Below, piece by piece: positions 43,334 through 51,093 of a stretch of DNA of 64,000 nt. The first letter of the stretch is position 1. The number at the start of each line of letters is the position of its first letter. Position numbers and translations under genes: made by a program. This stretch comes from Streptomyces endocoffeicus (GTDB lineage: Bacteria > Actinomycetota > Actinomycetes > Streptomycetales > Streptomycetaceae). The notes under the pieces were generated by a model. It was not told where the DNA came from. It saw only the letters and a list, made by a program, of their open reading frames with translations, and did no database searches. Where the stretch lies: NCBI RefSeq assembly GCF_016741935.1, contig NZ_JAERRG010000027.1:62001-126000 (forward strand), given 5' to 3'.

Positions 43334-43528
43334 ATGATCCTGTCCATGTCCGGCGTCGTACTGCTCGGCATCATCGTCTTCATCTTCTTCCGCAAGGACG
43401 GCCTGAAGGGGTCGCACGCGGTCATCTGTGCGCTCTTCGGCTTCTATCTCGCGTCCACCGCGATCGCTCCGAGCATCAAGGCGGGCGGCGCGAGCCTCGC
43501 CGGCCTCCTGGGTGGGATCAAGATCTGA
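43334..43528 (+). CDS. Small membrane protein preceding the FtsK-like gene
   Basis: 64 residues from ATG 43334 (AGGAG 6 bp upstream; GTG 43331 is possible). Two hydrophobic helices, MSGVVLLGIIVFIFF and ALFGFYLASTAIAP, are joined by a basic loop (RKDGLKGSH). It ends 1 bp before the next gene, so it is almost certainly co-translated with it. The pairing suggests a small membrane partner for that ATPase-like protein. I recall similar pairs in Streptomyces genomes. Confidence 0.85.
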   Translation: MILSMSGVVLLGIIVFIFFRKDGLKGSHAVICALFGFYLASTAIAPSIKAGGASLAGLLGGIKI

Positions 43529-43529
43529 C

Positions 43530-45173
43530 GTGGGCCGGAGACCGCTCCCCCGCCTCCGCCTCGGCAGCGCCGGGGCCACCCCGCTCGTCCCGCCCGGCCG
43601 CGGCCGGGCGTTCGCCCGCAGCACGGCCGACGGCGTCGCCGATGTGGTCCAGCCGCTGGTCGCGCTCTCGCGCGGGTTGCGCGTGCTCGCCGCCGCCGGG
43701 CGGCGCAAGTGGATGGAACTGCCGGGCGACCGCCGCGGACCGGTATTCACCCTCGTGGTCGCCTGCGGCTTCGTCCTCTACCTGCTGCCGTACGGGCCAC
43801 TGGCGGCGGCGATCAGCCTGATCGGCGCGGCGGGCTGGGCCGGCCGGGGGCGCGCCGGGGGCGCGTCGGAGACGCCCGCCGACGGGACCGAGCGGCTGCG
43901 CACGCTCTACGAGGCACTGGTGCCGTACTTCTCCGCCTCCGAGGACCCCAGCCCGCTCTACAGCCACGGCGGCGACTGGTCCGCGGCGTTCGACTCCTTC
44001 GCCTTCGACGAGAGCGGACGGCTCACCCGGCTGCGCCTCCACTACCCCGCGTACTTCACCGACGGCGAGCCCGCGGCCCGCACCCGGATCGAGCAGCTGC
44101 TGTACGCGAAGTCGGGGCGCGGCCGTGAATATCTGTTCGAGTGGGACGAGGAGGCCAACAACCTCACCCTGACCGTGCTGCCCGCCCTGTCCACCGCGAT
44201 CCACGCCCAGCGCTTCGTCACCGCGCCCGGTGAGACGGTGCTGGGCTTCACCGACCCGTCGTCGGTGCAGCGGACGCTTCCGGTGCTGGCGGGGCCGGAG
44301 ACGTCCGGGGAGGACGGGGAAGACGAGGAGAGCGCGGAGGACACGAGGGACGTCGGGCTCAAGAAGGCGGCAGGGGACGGGCCGGAGACCCATGACGTAC
44401 CGCCGGTGATCTGGCGCACCGGCCCGCGCTCGACCGAACCGCATCTGCTCGCGCTCGGCCAGCCCGGAAGCGGCACCACGACGCTGCTGCGCTCCATCGC
44501 GCTGCAGGCGCTGCCCCATGGTGAGGTGCTGGTGGTGGACGGCGGCGGCACCGGCGAGTACGCGTGTCTGAGCGGACGCACGGGGGTACTGGCCGTGGAG
44601 TGCGGGCCGGCCGGGGTGCTGGCCACGCTGGAGTGGGCGGGCCATGAGACCGAGCGCCGGCTGATCGCCGCCAACCGCGCCCGCCAGCTGCGGCACGCGC
44701 CACCGGAGGACATCCAGCGCCCGCTGTGGATCCTGCTGGACCGGCCGTCGGTGATGAGCCATCTCGCGGCGGCGGACGGCCGCACCGATCCGCAGGAGCT
44801 GCTGGCCGTGCCGCTGCGGCACGGACGGGCGGCGAACGTACGGGTGGTGGTCGCCGACCAGCTGGACGCCGCAGAGGCGCTGAGCGAGGCCGTACGGAGC
44901 CACACCCGGGCCCGGGTGGTGCTGGGCCCGGTCTCGTCCGAGCAGGTCACGGCCGTCCTCGGCGCGCCGCCGCACACCACGCCGACGCCCGAGGTGCCTC
45001 CGGGCCGCGGCTATGCCCGCCTCGGCGCGGGCCCGGTGCACCGCCTCCAGGTGCCGGCTACGCCCGATCCGTACGACGAGGCGGCCGGCGAGGCCGAGCG
45101 GCAGGCGGTGCTCCAGCTGCTCCCCGCCCCGGACCCGGCGGCGCCCCCGGCCCCGGCACCCGTCGGGGGCTAG
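43530..45173 (+). CDS. Membrane-associated FtsK/SpoIIIE-like ATPase with a degenerate P-loop
   Basis: 547 residues from GTG 43530. Residues about 70-115 form two membrane helices (FTLVVACGFVLYLLPYGPLA). The middle domain is alpha/beta, and residues about 290-500 form a RecA-like domain reminiscent of FtsK and conjugative TraB-type pumps. The P-loop reads G310-QPGSG-T316-T-T: the lysine that contacts ATP phosphate is replaced by Thr. A Walker-B-like PLWILLDRP is present near residue 405. Without the lysine it may bind but not hydrolyse nucleotide. An acidic linker (EDGEDEESAEDTRD) precedes the domain. Its role may be structural or in DNA/protein transfer; unproven. Confidence 0.75.
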   Translation: MGRRPLPRLRLGSAGATPLVPPGRGRAFARSTADGVADVVQPLVALSRGLRVLAAAGRRKWMELPGDRRGPVFTLVVACGFVLYLLPYGPLAAAISLIGAAGWAGRGRAGGASETPADGTERLRTLYEALVPYFSASEDPSPLYSHGGDWSAAFDSFAFDESGRLTRLRLHYPAYFTDGEPAARTRIEQLLYAKSGRGREYLFEWDEEANNLTLTVLPALSTAIHAQRFVTAPGETVLGFTDPSSVQRTLPVLAGPETSGEDGEDEESAEDTRDVGLKKAAGDGPETHDVPPVIWRTGPRSTEPHLLALGQPGSGTTTLLRSIALQALPHGEVLVVDGGGTGEYACLSGRTGVLAVECGPAGVLATLEWAGHETERRLIAANRARQLRHAPPEDIQRPLWILLDRPSVMSHLAAADGRTDPQELLAVPLRHGRAANVRVVVADQLDAAEALSEAVRSHTRARVVLGPVSSEQVTAVLGAPPHTTPTPEVPPGRGYARLGAGPVHRLQVPATPDPYDEAAGEAERQAVLQLLPAPDPAAPPAPAPVGG

Positions 45174-45208
45174 CCACCGAGACCTCGTAGCGCTGCCGCA
45201 CCGGGGCG

Positions 45209-45283
45209 CGTTACGGCACGTCAGGCCAGCGCCACAGCAACAGCAACAGCAACAGCAACAGCACGTTGCGGCACGTCAGGCCA
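45209..45283. repeat. Hexanucleotide microsatellite flanked by a 20-bp direct repeat
   Basis: Five units of CAGCAA (45235-45264, last CAGCAC) lie between two copies of CGTTACGGCACGTCAGGCCA (45209-45228; 45264-45283 with one change). The second copy contains the stop codon of the MocR gene, so the first is a duplicate of that gene's 3' end. Confidence 0.9.
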
Positions 45284-46799
45284 CATACGTCCGCGGCGCC
45301 TCCGCCTCGATCGTCGCACCCGTGGCCACCAGATCGGCGGCCGAGGCCAGCCGGGTGGCGGCCTTCTCGGCGACCGCTCCCCCGACCGTGAACGGCAGCC
45401 GTACGTACCCCTCGAACGCGCCGTCCACCCCGAAGCGGGGCCCCGACGGCACCCGGACCCCCAGCCGGGCGCCCGCCTCGGCGATGCGCGAGCCGGAGAG
45501 GCCGCCGGTGCGGACCCAGAGGGTGAGCCCGCCGTGCGGGACGGTGAACTCCCAGTCGGGCAGATGGCGCCGGAGGGCGCCGACGAGCGCGTCACGGTTG
45601 CCGCGCGCGAGGTCCCGGCGGATCTCGATGGCCTCCTCCCAGCCGCCGGTGTTCAGCAGCCAGGCGACGGCGAGCTGATCGATGACGGGGGTGCCCAGGT
45701 CCGCGTAGGCGCGGGCGGCGACCAGGCTGCGGATGACATCGGGCGCGGCGCGCACCCAGCCGATGCGCAGCCCCGCCCAGAAGGTCTTGCTCGCCGAGCC
45801 GACCGTGATCACGGTGCTGCCCGCCGGGTCGAAGGCGCAGACGGGCCGCGGCAGCTCCACCCCGTCGTCCAGCCGCAGCTCGGCCATGGTCTCGTCGGCG
45901 ATCAGAACCGTTCCGGCGGAGCGGGCGGCGTCGACGAGCTGGCGGCGCTGGTCCTCGGTGGCGAGGGCGCCGGTGGGGTTGTGGAAGTCGGCGATGACGT
46001 AGGCAAGCCGGGGCGCGGCGGCGCTGAGCACCTGGCGCCAGGACGGGATGTCCCAGCCCGCGAGCCGGTCGGCCACGGCGACGGGGACGAGCCGGGCGCC
46101 CGCCTCCCGCATCAGCTGGAGGATGTTGGCGTAGCTGGGCGATTCGACGGCGACCCGCTCCCCGGGCCGGACCATCAGCCGGCAGGCGGCGGCGACGGCC
46201 CCCATGGCGCCGGTGGTGACCATGATCTGCTCGGGCATGGTCGGTATGCCGCGGGCGGTGTAGCGGTCGGCGAGCGCCTGGCGCAGGGCGGGCAGCCCGG
46301 CGGGGTAGTCGCCGTGGGTGTGGGCGTAGGGCGGCAGTTCGTCCAGGGCGCCGCGCATGGCGCGGGTGAGCCAGGGCTCGGGTGCGGGCAGCGCGGCACA
46401 GCCGAGGTCGATCACGGAGGCCGCGGCCTCGGGCGGGAGCGGATCGAGCCCCCGGGTGGGCAGCGGGCTTCCGGCGGGCATGGCGGTCCAGCTCCCGGCG
46501 CCGCGCCGGGACTCCAGGAACCCCTCGCCGCGCAGCGCCTCGTAGGCGGCGGCGACGGTGGTGCGGCTGACCGCGAGCGCCGCGGCGAGCTCGCGCTCGG
46601 CGGGGAGGCGGGCCGCGACCGGAACCCGGCCCTCCAGGATGAGCAGCCGTACGCCGTCGGCGAGGGAGCGGTAGGCGGGGACGCGGCGGCCCCCGGTCGG
46701 TGAGGCCGCGGCCCCGGCGGCCACGCCCTCGCGGGTGTGCTGTGACCCGAGCAGCCGGGCCAGTTGGGGTGCCCCGACAGCGGACGTCCATGGACTCAT
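45276..46799 (-). CDS. yczR: MocR-type GntR transcriptional regulator with aminotransferase domain
   Basis: 507 residues from ATG 46799. The N-terminal winged helix (about 45-115, LPAERELAAALAVSRTTVAA) is joined to a fold-type I aminotransferase domain. The PLP lysine is Lys338 in GSASKTFWAG, and the Asp/Tyr partners lie in ADFHNPTGAL. MocR proteins of this kind are usually divergent from a membrane gene of the YczE family and control it, exactly as here. The symbol is given by this context. An Ala/Pro-rich stretch precedes the winged helix. Confidence 0.88.
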   Translation of the reverse strand: MSPWTSAVGAPQLARLLGSQHTREGVAAGAAASPTGGRRVPAYRSLADGVRLLILEGRVPVAARLPAERELAAALAVSRTTVAAAYEALRGEGFLESRRGAGSWTAMPAGSPLPTRGLDPLPPEAAASVIDLGCAALPAPEPWLTRAMRGALDELPPYAHTHGDYPAGLPALRQALADRYTARGIPTMPEQIMVTTGAMGAVAAACRLMVRPGERVAVESPSYANILQLMREAGARLVPVAVADRLAGWDIPSWRQVLSAAAPRLAYVIADFHNPTGALATEDQRRQLVDAARSAGTVLIADETMAELRLDDGVELPRPVCAFDPAGSTVITVGSASKTFWAGLRIGWVRAAPDVIRSLVAARAYADLGTPVIDQLAVAWLLNTGGWEEAIEIRRDLARGNRDALVGALRRHLPDWEFTVPHGGLTLWVRTGGLSGSRIAEAGARLGVRVPSGPRFGVDGAFEGYVRLPFTVGGAVAEKAATRLASAADLVATGATIEAEAPRTYVA

Positions 46800-46830
46800 C
46801 GAAAGCGGTCCACCTTTCGGAGATTGGCCG

Positions 46831-46849
46831 TGGAACTGGACTGGTTCCA
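46831..46849. promoter_or_regulatory. Palindrome with internal ACTGG repeats: MocR operator candidate
   Basis: TGGAAC (46831-46836) and GTTCCA (46844-46849) are inverted around TGGACTG in the intergenic region of the divergent pair; outer GGCC bases extend the symmetry with one inserted base. ACTGGACTGG inside it forms a direct repeat, as reported for other MocR targets. Confidence 0.65.
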
Positions 46850-46895
46850 GGCCACAGAGTGACATGCCGCAGGCCACTCACACCAGGAGCACGCG

Positions 46896-47561
46896 TTGTC
46901 CGACCTTCCGCGCCGCCGCCTTCCACGCCGTCTTGCCCAGCTCTACGTGGGGCTGGTGCTCTACGGGGTGTCCATGGGGCTCCAGTTGCGCGCCACGCTC
47001 GGTCTCGACCCGTGGGACGCCTTCCACCAGGGCGTCTCCGAGCACACCTCGCTGTCGATCGGCACGGTGACGGTCGTCGTCGGCGTCGCCGCGCTGCTGC
47101 TGTGGATCCCGCTGCCCCAGCGGCCGGGGCTGGGCACGGTGTCGAACGTGCTGGTGATCGGGCCTGTGGTGGACGCCACACTGTGGCTGATACCGGAGCC
47201 GGAGGCGCTGGCGGTGCGGATTCCGCTGCTGCTCTTCGCGATCGTGCTGTGCGGGGTGGCCACCGGGCTCTACATCTCGGCGCGGTTCGGGCCGGGCCCG
47301 CGGGACGGGCTGATGACGGGGCTGCACCGGCGCACGGGGTGGTCGATCCGGCTGGTGCGGACCGGGATCGAGCTGGCGGTACTGGCCACCGGCTTCGCGC
47401 TGGGCGGCTCGGTGGGGGTGGGAACGGTGCTGTTCGCGCTGACCATCGGGCCGCTGTCGCAGTACTTCCTGCGCGTCTTCGCCATTCCCGCACCCGCCGG
47501 GACGGGCCCTGGGATCGTGGCGCGCGGCGGCGTCGAGCCGCAGGTCCGGGACCTGATTTAG
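46896..47561 (+). CDS. yczE: YczE/YitT-family membrane protein
   Basis: 221 residues from TTG 46896 (GGAG 7 bp upstream). Five or more membrane helices; the family motif LGLDPWDAFHQGVSEHTSLS follows the first helix and FGPGPRDGLMTGLHRRTGWS repeats it near residue 130. These internal repeats are typical of YczE proteins. The transported substrate is unknown; control by an adjacent PLP-binding regulator hints at an amine, amino acid or vitamin B6-related compound. Confidence 0.88.
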   Translation: MSDLPRRRLPRRLAQLYVGLVLYGVSMGLQLRATLGLDPWDAFHQGVSEHTSLSIGTVTVVVGVAALLLWIPLPQRPGLGTVSNVLVIGPVVDATLWLIPEPEALAVRIPLLLFAIVLCGVATGLYISARFGPGPRDGLMTGLHRRTGWSIRLVRTGIELAVLATGFALGGSVGVGTVLFALTIGPLSQYFLRVFAIPAPAGTGPGIVARGGVEPQVRDLI

Positions 47562-47730
47562 GGCTGGGGCCGTCGGGGCGGTAGTGTACGCCCTTGGCCT
47601 ACCAGGCGGACCGTTACTGCGCGCTAAAGTACCAGAAACGCTGGGTGACATCTGCTGCCAGATGTGACAAACCGGGCGCCTGTGGGTAGAACAACGGGGC
47701 GGCACGACGGGCGACGCATGTCCCAATACG

Positions 47731-47756
47731 GGAATCTTCACCGCCGACCGGACGTT
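47731..47756 (+). promoter_or_regulatory. SigR-type promoter of rbpA
   Basis: GGAAT (47731-47735), an 18-base spacer and GTT (47754-47756) match the SigR consensus of Streptomyces exactly. It lies 61 bp before the rbpA start. SigR responds to disulfide stress, and rbpA is a known SigR target in S. coelicolor. Confidence 0.85.
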
Positions 47757-47817
47757 GACCGGATGACGACGACAGCGACACCTGTCCTGTGGGCGACAAG
47801 CCCGGGAGGCACGATTC

Positions 47818-48195
47818 ATGAGTGAGCGAGCTCTTCGCGGCACGCGACTCGTGGTGACCAGCTACGAGACCGACCGCGGCATCGATCTGGCCCCGCGCCA
47901 GGCGGTGGAGTACGCATGCCAGAACGGCCATCGATTTGAGATGCCGTTCTCGGTAGAGGCGGAGATCCCGCCGGAGTGGGAGTGCAAGGCGTGCGGCGCC
48001 ATGGCACTCCTTGTCGACGGCGACGGTCCAGAGGAGAAGAAGGGCAAGCCCGCGCGCACGCATTGGGACATGCTCATGGAGCGGCGCACCCGCGAGGAGC
48101 TGGAGGAGGTGCTGGCCGAGCGGCTGGCGGTTCTCCGCTCCGGTGCCATGAACATCGCCGTGCATCCGCGGGACACCACCCGTAAGTCTGCCTGA
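47818..48195 (+). CDS. rbpA: RNA polymerase-binding protein RbpA
   Basis: 125 residues; near-identical in plan to actinobacterial RbpA. It binds the sigma factor and the polymerase beta subunit and stabilises open promoter complexes. The core contains zinc-type ligands (C34-QNGH and C56-KAC59), a basic linker (EEKKGKPARTHWDMLMERR) and the sigma-interaction helix (TREELEEVLAERLAVLR). GGGAGG precedes the ATG. A strong terminator follows at 48232. Confidence 0.98.
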   Translation: MSERALRGTRLVVTSYETDRGIDLAPRQAVEYACQNGHRFEMPFSVEAEIPPEWECKACGAMALLVDGDGPEEKKGKPARTHWDMLMERRTREELEEVLAERLAVLRSGAMNIAVHPRDTTRKSA

Positions 48196-48231
48196 ACCGA
48201 GCGGCAGCACTGAGGTAACAACTGAAGTACG

Positions 48232-48268
48232 AGGGCCGGGGCCACTGCTCAGCAGTGGCCCCGGCCCT
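48232..48268 (+). terminator. Strong hairpin terminator after rbpA
   Basis: AGGGCCGGGGCCACTG and CAGTGGCCCCGGCCCT pair perfectly around CTCAG. It separates convergent rbpA and fxsA. Confidence 0.92.
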
Positions 48269-48353
48269 TGTGCGCCCTCGACCCTTAGACGCCTTCGGCC
48301 CTTAGATGCCCTTCGACCCTTAGGCGCCCTTCAGCCCTTGTGCGCCCTTCGCG
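48265..48353. repeat. Degenerate 16-19-bp tandem repeat between rbpA and fxsA
   Basis: About five units built on ACCCTTAGACGCCCTTCG follow the terminator and stop 17 bp before the fxsA stop codon. Confidence 0.7.
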
Positions 48354-48369
48354 CCGGCCGAACCGGGCC

Positions 48370-48972
48370 TCAGCCCCGGTCGCGCGGCCGCAGCCCGGGG
48401 CCCGGCTCTCCGTCGCCGTCCCGGCCCGGGTCGTCCCCGTCCCGTATCACCTCGCCCTGGATGACCGTGCCCTGCTCCGGGCGCTCCCGCCCGTCCCGGC
48501 GCTCCCACTGCTCACGGGCCTGCTGGAAGGGGTCGGACGGCGATCCGGGGACGAAGCCCATCCGGCGCGACAGCGCGCTCTCCGCGCGGCGCCGCAGCAG
48601 CGCCCGGGTCGGCGGGAACAGGCACACCAGCGCGGCCACGTCCGAGACCAGCCCCGGCACCATGAGCAGCAGCCCGCCGAGCATCGTGAAGGAGCTTCCC
48701 GGGCGCGTGGCGGGCTCCTCCGCGCCCGGCCGCATCGACCCGGCCAGGCTCTGCCACGCCCGGCGGCCACCGCGCTTGACCACGGCCCCGCCCACCACCA
48801 CGCCCGCGACCAGCAGCAGGAAGACGGTCAGCCCGCCGGCGACGTCCGCCACCAGGGTCAGCAGCCAGATCTCCAGGACCAGCCAGGCGGCGATCCCCAG
48901 CGGTACGAAGGTGCGGGCGCGTGAGCGCTTCGGGCGGGTCGGGTCGCTCTGCTGCGATGCGCCGGTCATCAT
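48370..48972 (-). CDS. fxsA: FxsA family membrane protein
   Basis: 200 residues. The family signature is clear: three or four helices with PLGIAAWLVLEIWLLTLVAD, then the SFTMLGGLLLMVPGLVSDV segment followed by the FPPTRALLRRR end of the core near residue 130. FxsA-type proteins are small inner-membrane proteins of unclear function; the E. coli member relieves F-plasmid exclusion of phage T7. The C-terminal 60 residues are charged and disordered (DGDDPGRDGDGEPGPG). It is the only gene between rbpA and a decayed gene. Confidence 0.88.
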   Translation of the reverse strand: MMTGASQQSDPTRPKRSRARTFVPLGIAAWLVLEIWLLTLVADVAGGLTVFLLLVAGVVVGGAVVKRGGRRAWQSLAGSMRPGAEEPATRPGSSFTMLGGLLLMVPGLVSDVAALVCLFPPTRALLRRRAESALSRRMGFVPGSPSDPFQQAREQWERRDGRERPEQGTVIQGEVIRDGDDPGRDGDGEPGPGLRPRDRG

Positions 48973-49204
48973 GCCTCCAAGTGTGCCCGGGCCCGTGACC
49001 GATACGGAGCGCGGGTCGCACGGCCAAGGGGGATCGAGGGGATCTCATGGGTTCCAACGCGCGAGGGGTCCCAGAGGGTCCAGGAGACCGGAGGAGACCG
49101 GAGGAGACCGGGCGGAATCCGCGAAAGCGCGAGGTATCGGCGGCGGCGGGCCGGGTACCCGCCGCCGACGGAGGTGTCGAACGACGGCTGTGCTGGAGGT
49201 CCTC

Positions 49205-49798
49205 GTGCGGTGGGCGGCGCCGACCGGGATCTGGCTGATGCTCTTCAGCCGACTCCCGGCAGGTGCGCCGGACGGCGCTGGTCGGGGTGCCCGCCACGGT
49301 GCCGCCGCTGTGCGTGGCGACCGGGCCCGGTTGAACGGGCTGCCGCGGTTCGGCTCCGGGCTCGGCAGAGCCGCCGCGGAGGAGGCCGCGGGGCACACCG
49401 CCGTGTGGCTGCCGGCGCTCTACGTCCTGGTGTCGGCGGTGACCGGGGACGCGGTGCTGCGCGCCGGGCTGCGGATCTTCGCCGGAGTGGGCCGGGCCGG
49501 GGCGCTGTTCACCGACACCGGCGGCTACCGTCGGACGGTCCTCGACGGACGCGCCGCGGCCGCCCCGGCCCATCCGCCACCGCACTGGCAGCTGACCGGG
49601 ATCCTGCTCGGGCCGCTCTCCGCGGCCCTCGCCATCACCCTGGCCACACTGGCGGTACGGCGGCCGGTCCAGACCGGGACGGCCGCGCTACTCGCGCCCG
49701 TACGACGACTGCAGTCCGGGCATATCGGCGACTATGTCGCCTGGCTGATCGCCGGGACGGCGCTGCTCACGGTGCTGACCGTCCCAGGGGTCCGCTGA
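49205..49798 (+). pseudogene. Decayed membrane-protein gene (C-terminus like NADH-quinone oxidoreductase subunit L)
   Basis: The frame ending at 49798 has hydrophobic helices (AALAITLATLAVRRP, DYVAWLIAGTALLTVL) and the segment RRLQSGHIGDYVAWLIAG, which resembles the end of NuoL-like proton-pump subunits. The upstream part shifts between frames: VRRTALVGVPATVPPLCVAT reads in another phase around 49265-49325. No start with a ribosome binding site is visible. This fits a truncated, frameshifted remnant; an intact short protein cannot be fully excluded. A 10-bp tandem repeat (GGAGACCGGA) lies upstream at 49080-49112. Confidence 0.4.
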
Positions 49799-49846
49799 GC
49801 CGCCGGGACCGGGGCGCGCCCGGTCCCATAGGTCAGCGGTCAGCGG

Positions 49847-50035
49847 TCAGCGGTGGCGCAGTGCCGAGATCAGCTGGCTCTTGGACATCTGGGACCTGCC
49901 CTCGATGCCCGCCTTCTGGGCCTCGCGGTACAGGTCCTCCTTGGTCCGCGTCTCCATGCCGCCCGACTTGGCGCCCCCGTGGGCCGCCATGCGGCGCCCC
50001 GACGTCTTCCCGCTCTTGGCGGTCGTTTTGGCCAT
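49847..50035 (-). CDS. Small basic Rho_N-like protein
   Basis: 62 residues. A Lys/Gly/Ala-rich N-terminus (MAKTTAKSGKTSGRRMAAHG) precedes a short helix-turn-helix-like module (TKEDLYREAQKAGIEGRSQM, then SKSQLISAL) that matches the Rho N-terminal/SAP-like fold found in small Streptomyces proteins sometimes labelled plasmid stabilisation proteins. It likely binds nucleic acid. A GGAGG-type site precedes the ATG. It is a single-gene unit. Confidence 0.85.
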   Translation of the reverse strand: MAKTTAKSGKTSGRRMAAHGGAKSGGMETRTKEDLYREAQKAGIEGRSQMSKSQLISALRHR

Positions 50036-50203
50036 GTTCCGCCTCCTTCCGCCTCAAGTGTCCGGTACGGGGTGGAACATCGCTCGCGGGACTACTCCGA
50101 GCGCGGAGCCCGGTCCGGCCGCGGGGATCGGAGCACCGGGCCCGAGGGCCAGGCCCGGGTCCGGGATCCGGCGGTCCGGGGTCCGGGACCCGGGATCCCG
50201 GGC

Positions 50204-51091
50204 CTAGGACTCCTTGGAATCCTTGCGGCCCAGCACCTTGTTGACCCGTGAGCCCACGCCCCAGGACATCACCCGCCAGGCCGCCTCCGTGACGATGTCG
50301 CGGCTCATCTTGCTCTCGCCGCGCTCGCGTTCGATGAAGGTGACCGGAACCTCGATGACGTGGAAGCCCGCCTTGATGGCCCGCCAGGCCAGGTCGATCT
50401 GGAAGCAGTAGCCCTGGGAGGCGACCTCGTCCATGCCGATGCCCTCGAGCGTCTCCTTGCGGAACGCGCGGTAGCCCGCCGTCATGTCGCGGATCGGGAC
50501 GTCGAGGAGCAGACGGGAGTAGGTGCTGCCGCCCCGGGAGATGAACTCGCGGGACTTGGGCCAGTTGACGATGCGGCCGCCGGGCACCCAGCGGGAGCCG
50601 ATCACCAGATCCGCGCCCTTGAGCGCGGTGAGCAGCCGGGGCAGCTCCTCGGGCTGGTGGGAGCCGTCGGCGTCCATCTCCACCAGCACGCCGTAGCCGT
50701 GCTCGATGCCCCAGCGGAACCCGGCCAGATAGGCGGCGCCGAGGCCCTCCTTGCCCTTGCGGTGCAAGACCTTGACGTGGTCGTCCTCGGCAGCCAGCTC
50801 ATCGGCGACCTTGCCCGTGCCGTCCGGGCTGTTGTCGTCCGCGACGAGGATGTGCGCGTCCGGAACCGACTCCCGGACCCGCGCGACGATCGGCTTGATG
50901 TTCTCCGCCTCGTTGTAGGTCGGGATGATCACCAAGGTCGTGCCGAGCGGACCGTACTTCCGCCGGCCACCGTCGTCCTGGCCCTCGTTGCTACGGCGCG
51001 GCTCCTCGGCCTCGGCGCCGGCCCCGTCGGCCTTCGCGCTCGGCTCGTCGGCCTTGGTGCCAGGCTCCTCGGCCTCGCGTGCGTCGCTCAC
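50204..51091 (-). CDS. ppm1: Polyprenol monophosphomannose synthase
   Basis: 295 residues from GTG 51091, 2 bp after the lnt stop. GT2-family glycosyltransferase with VIIPTYNEAENI near the start and the metal-binding D-x-D in VEMDADGSHQPEELPRLL. It transfers mannose from GDP-mannose to polyprenyl phosphate at the membrane, the donor for protein O-mannosylation and glycolipids. Pairing with lnt mirrors the mycobacterial Ppm1, where both domains are fused. The N-terminal 40 residues are an Ala/Glu-rich low-complexity extension (TKADEPSAKADGAGAEAEEP). Confidence 0.95.
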   Translation of the reverse strand: MSDAREAEEPGTKADEPSAKADGAGAEAEEPRRSNEGQDDGGRRKYGPLGTTLVIIPTYNEAENIKPIVARVRESVPDAHILVADDNSPDGTGKVADELAAEDDHVKVLHRKGKEGLGAAYLAGFRWGIEHGYGVLVEMDADGSHQPEELPRLLTALKGADLVIGSRWVPGGRIVNWPKSREFISRGGSTYSRLLLDVPIRDMTAGYRAFRKETLEGIGMDEVASQGYCFQIDLAWRAIKAGFHVIEVPVTFIERERGESKMSRDIVTEAAWRVMSWGVGSRVNKVLGRKDSKES

Positions 51092-51093
51092 GG

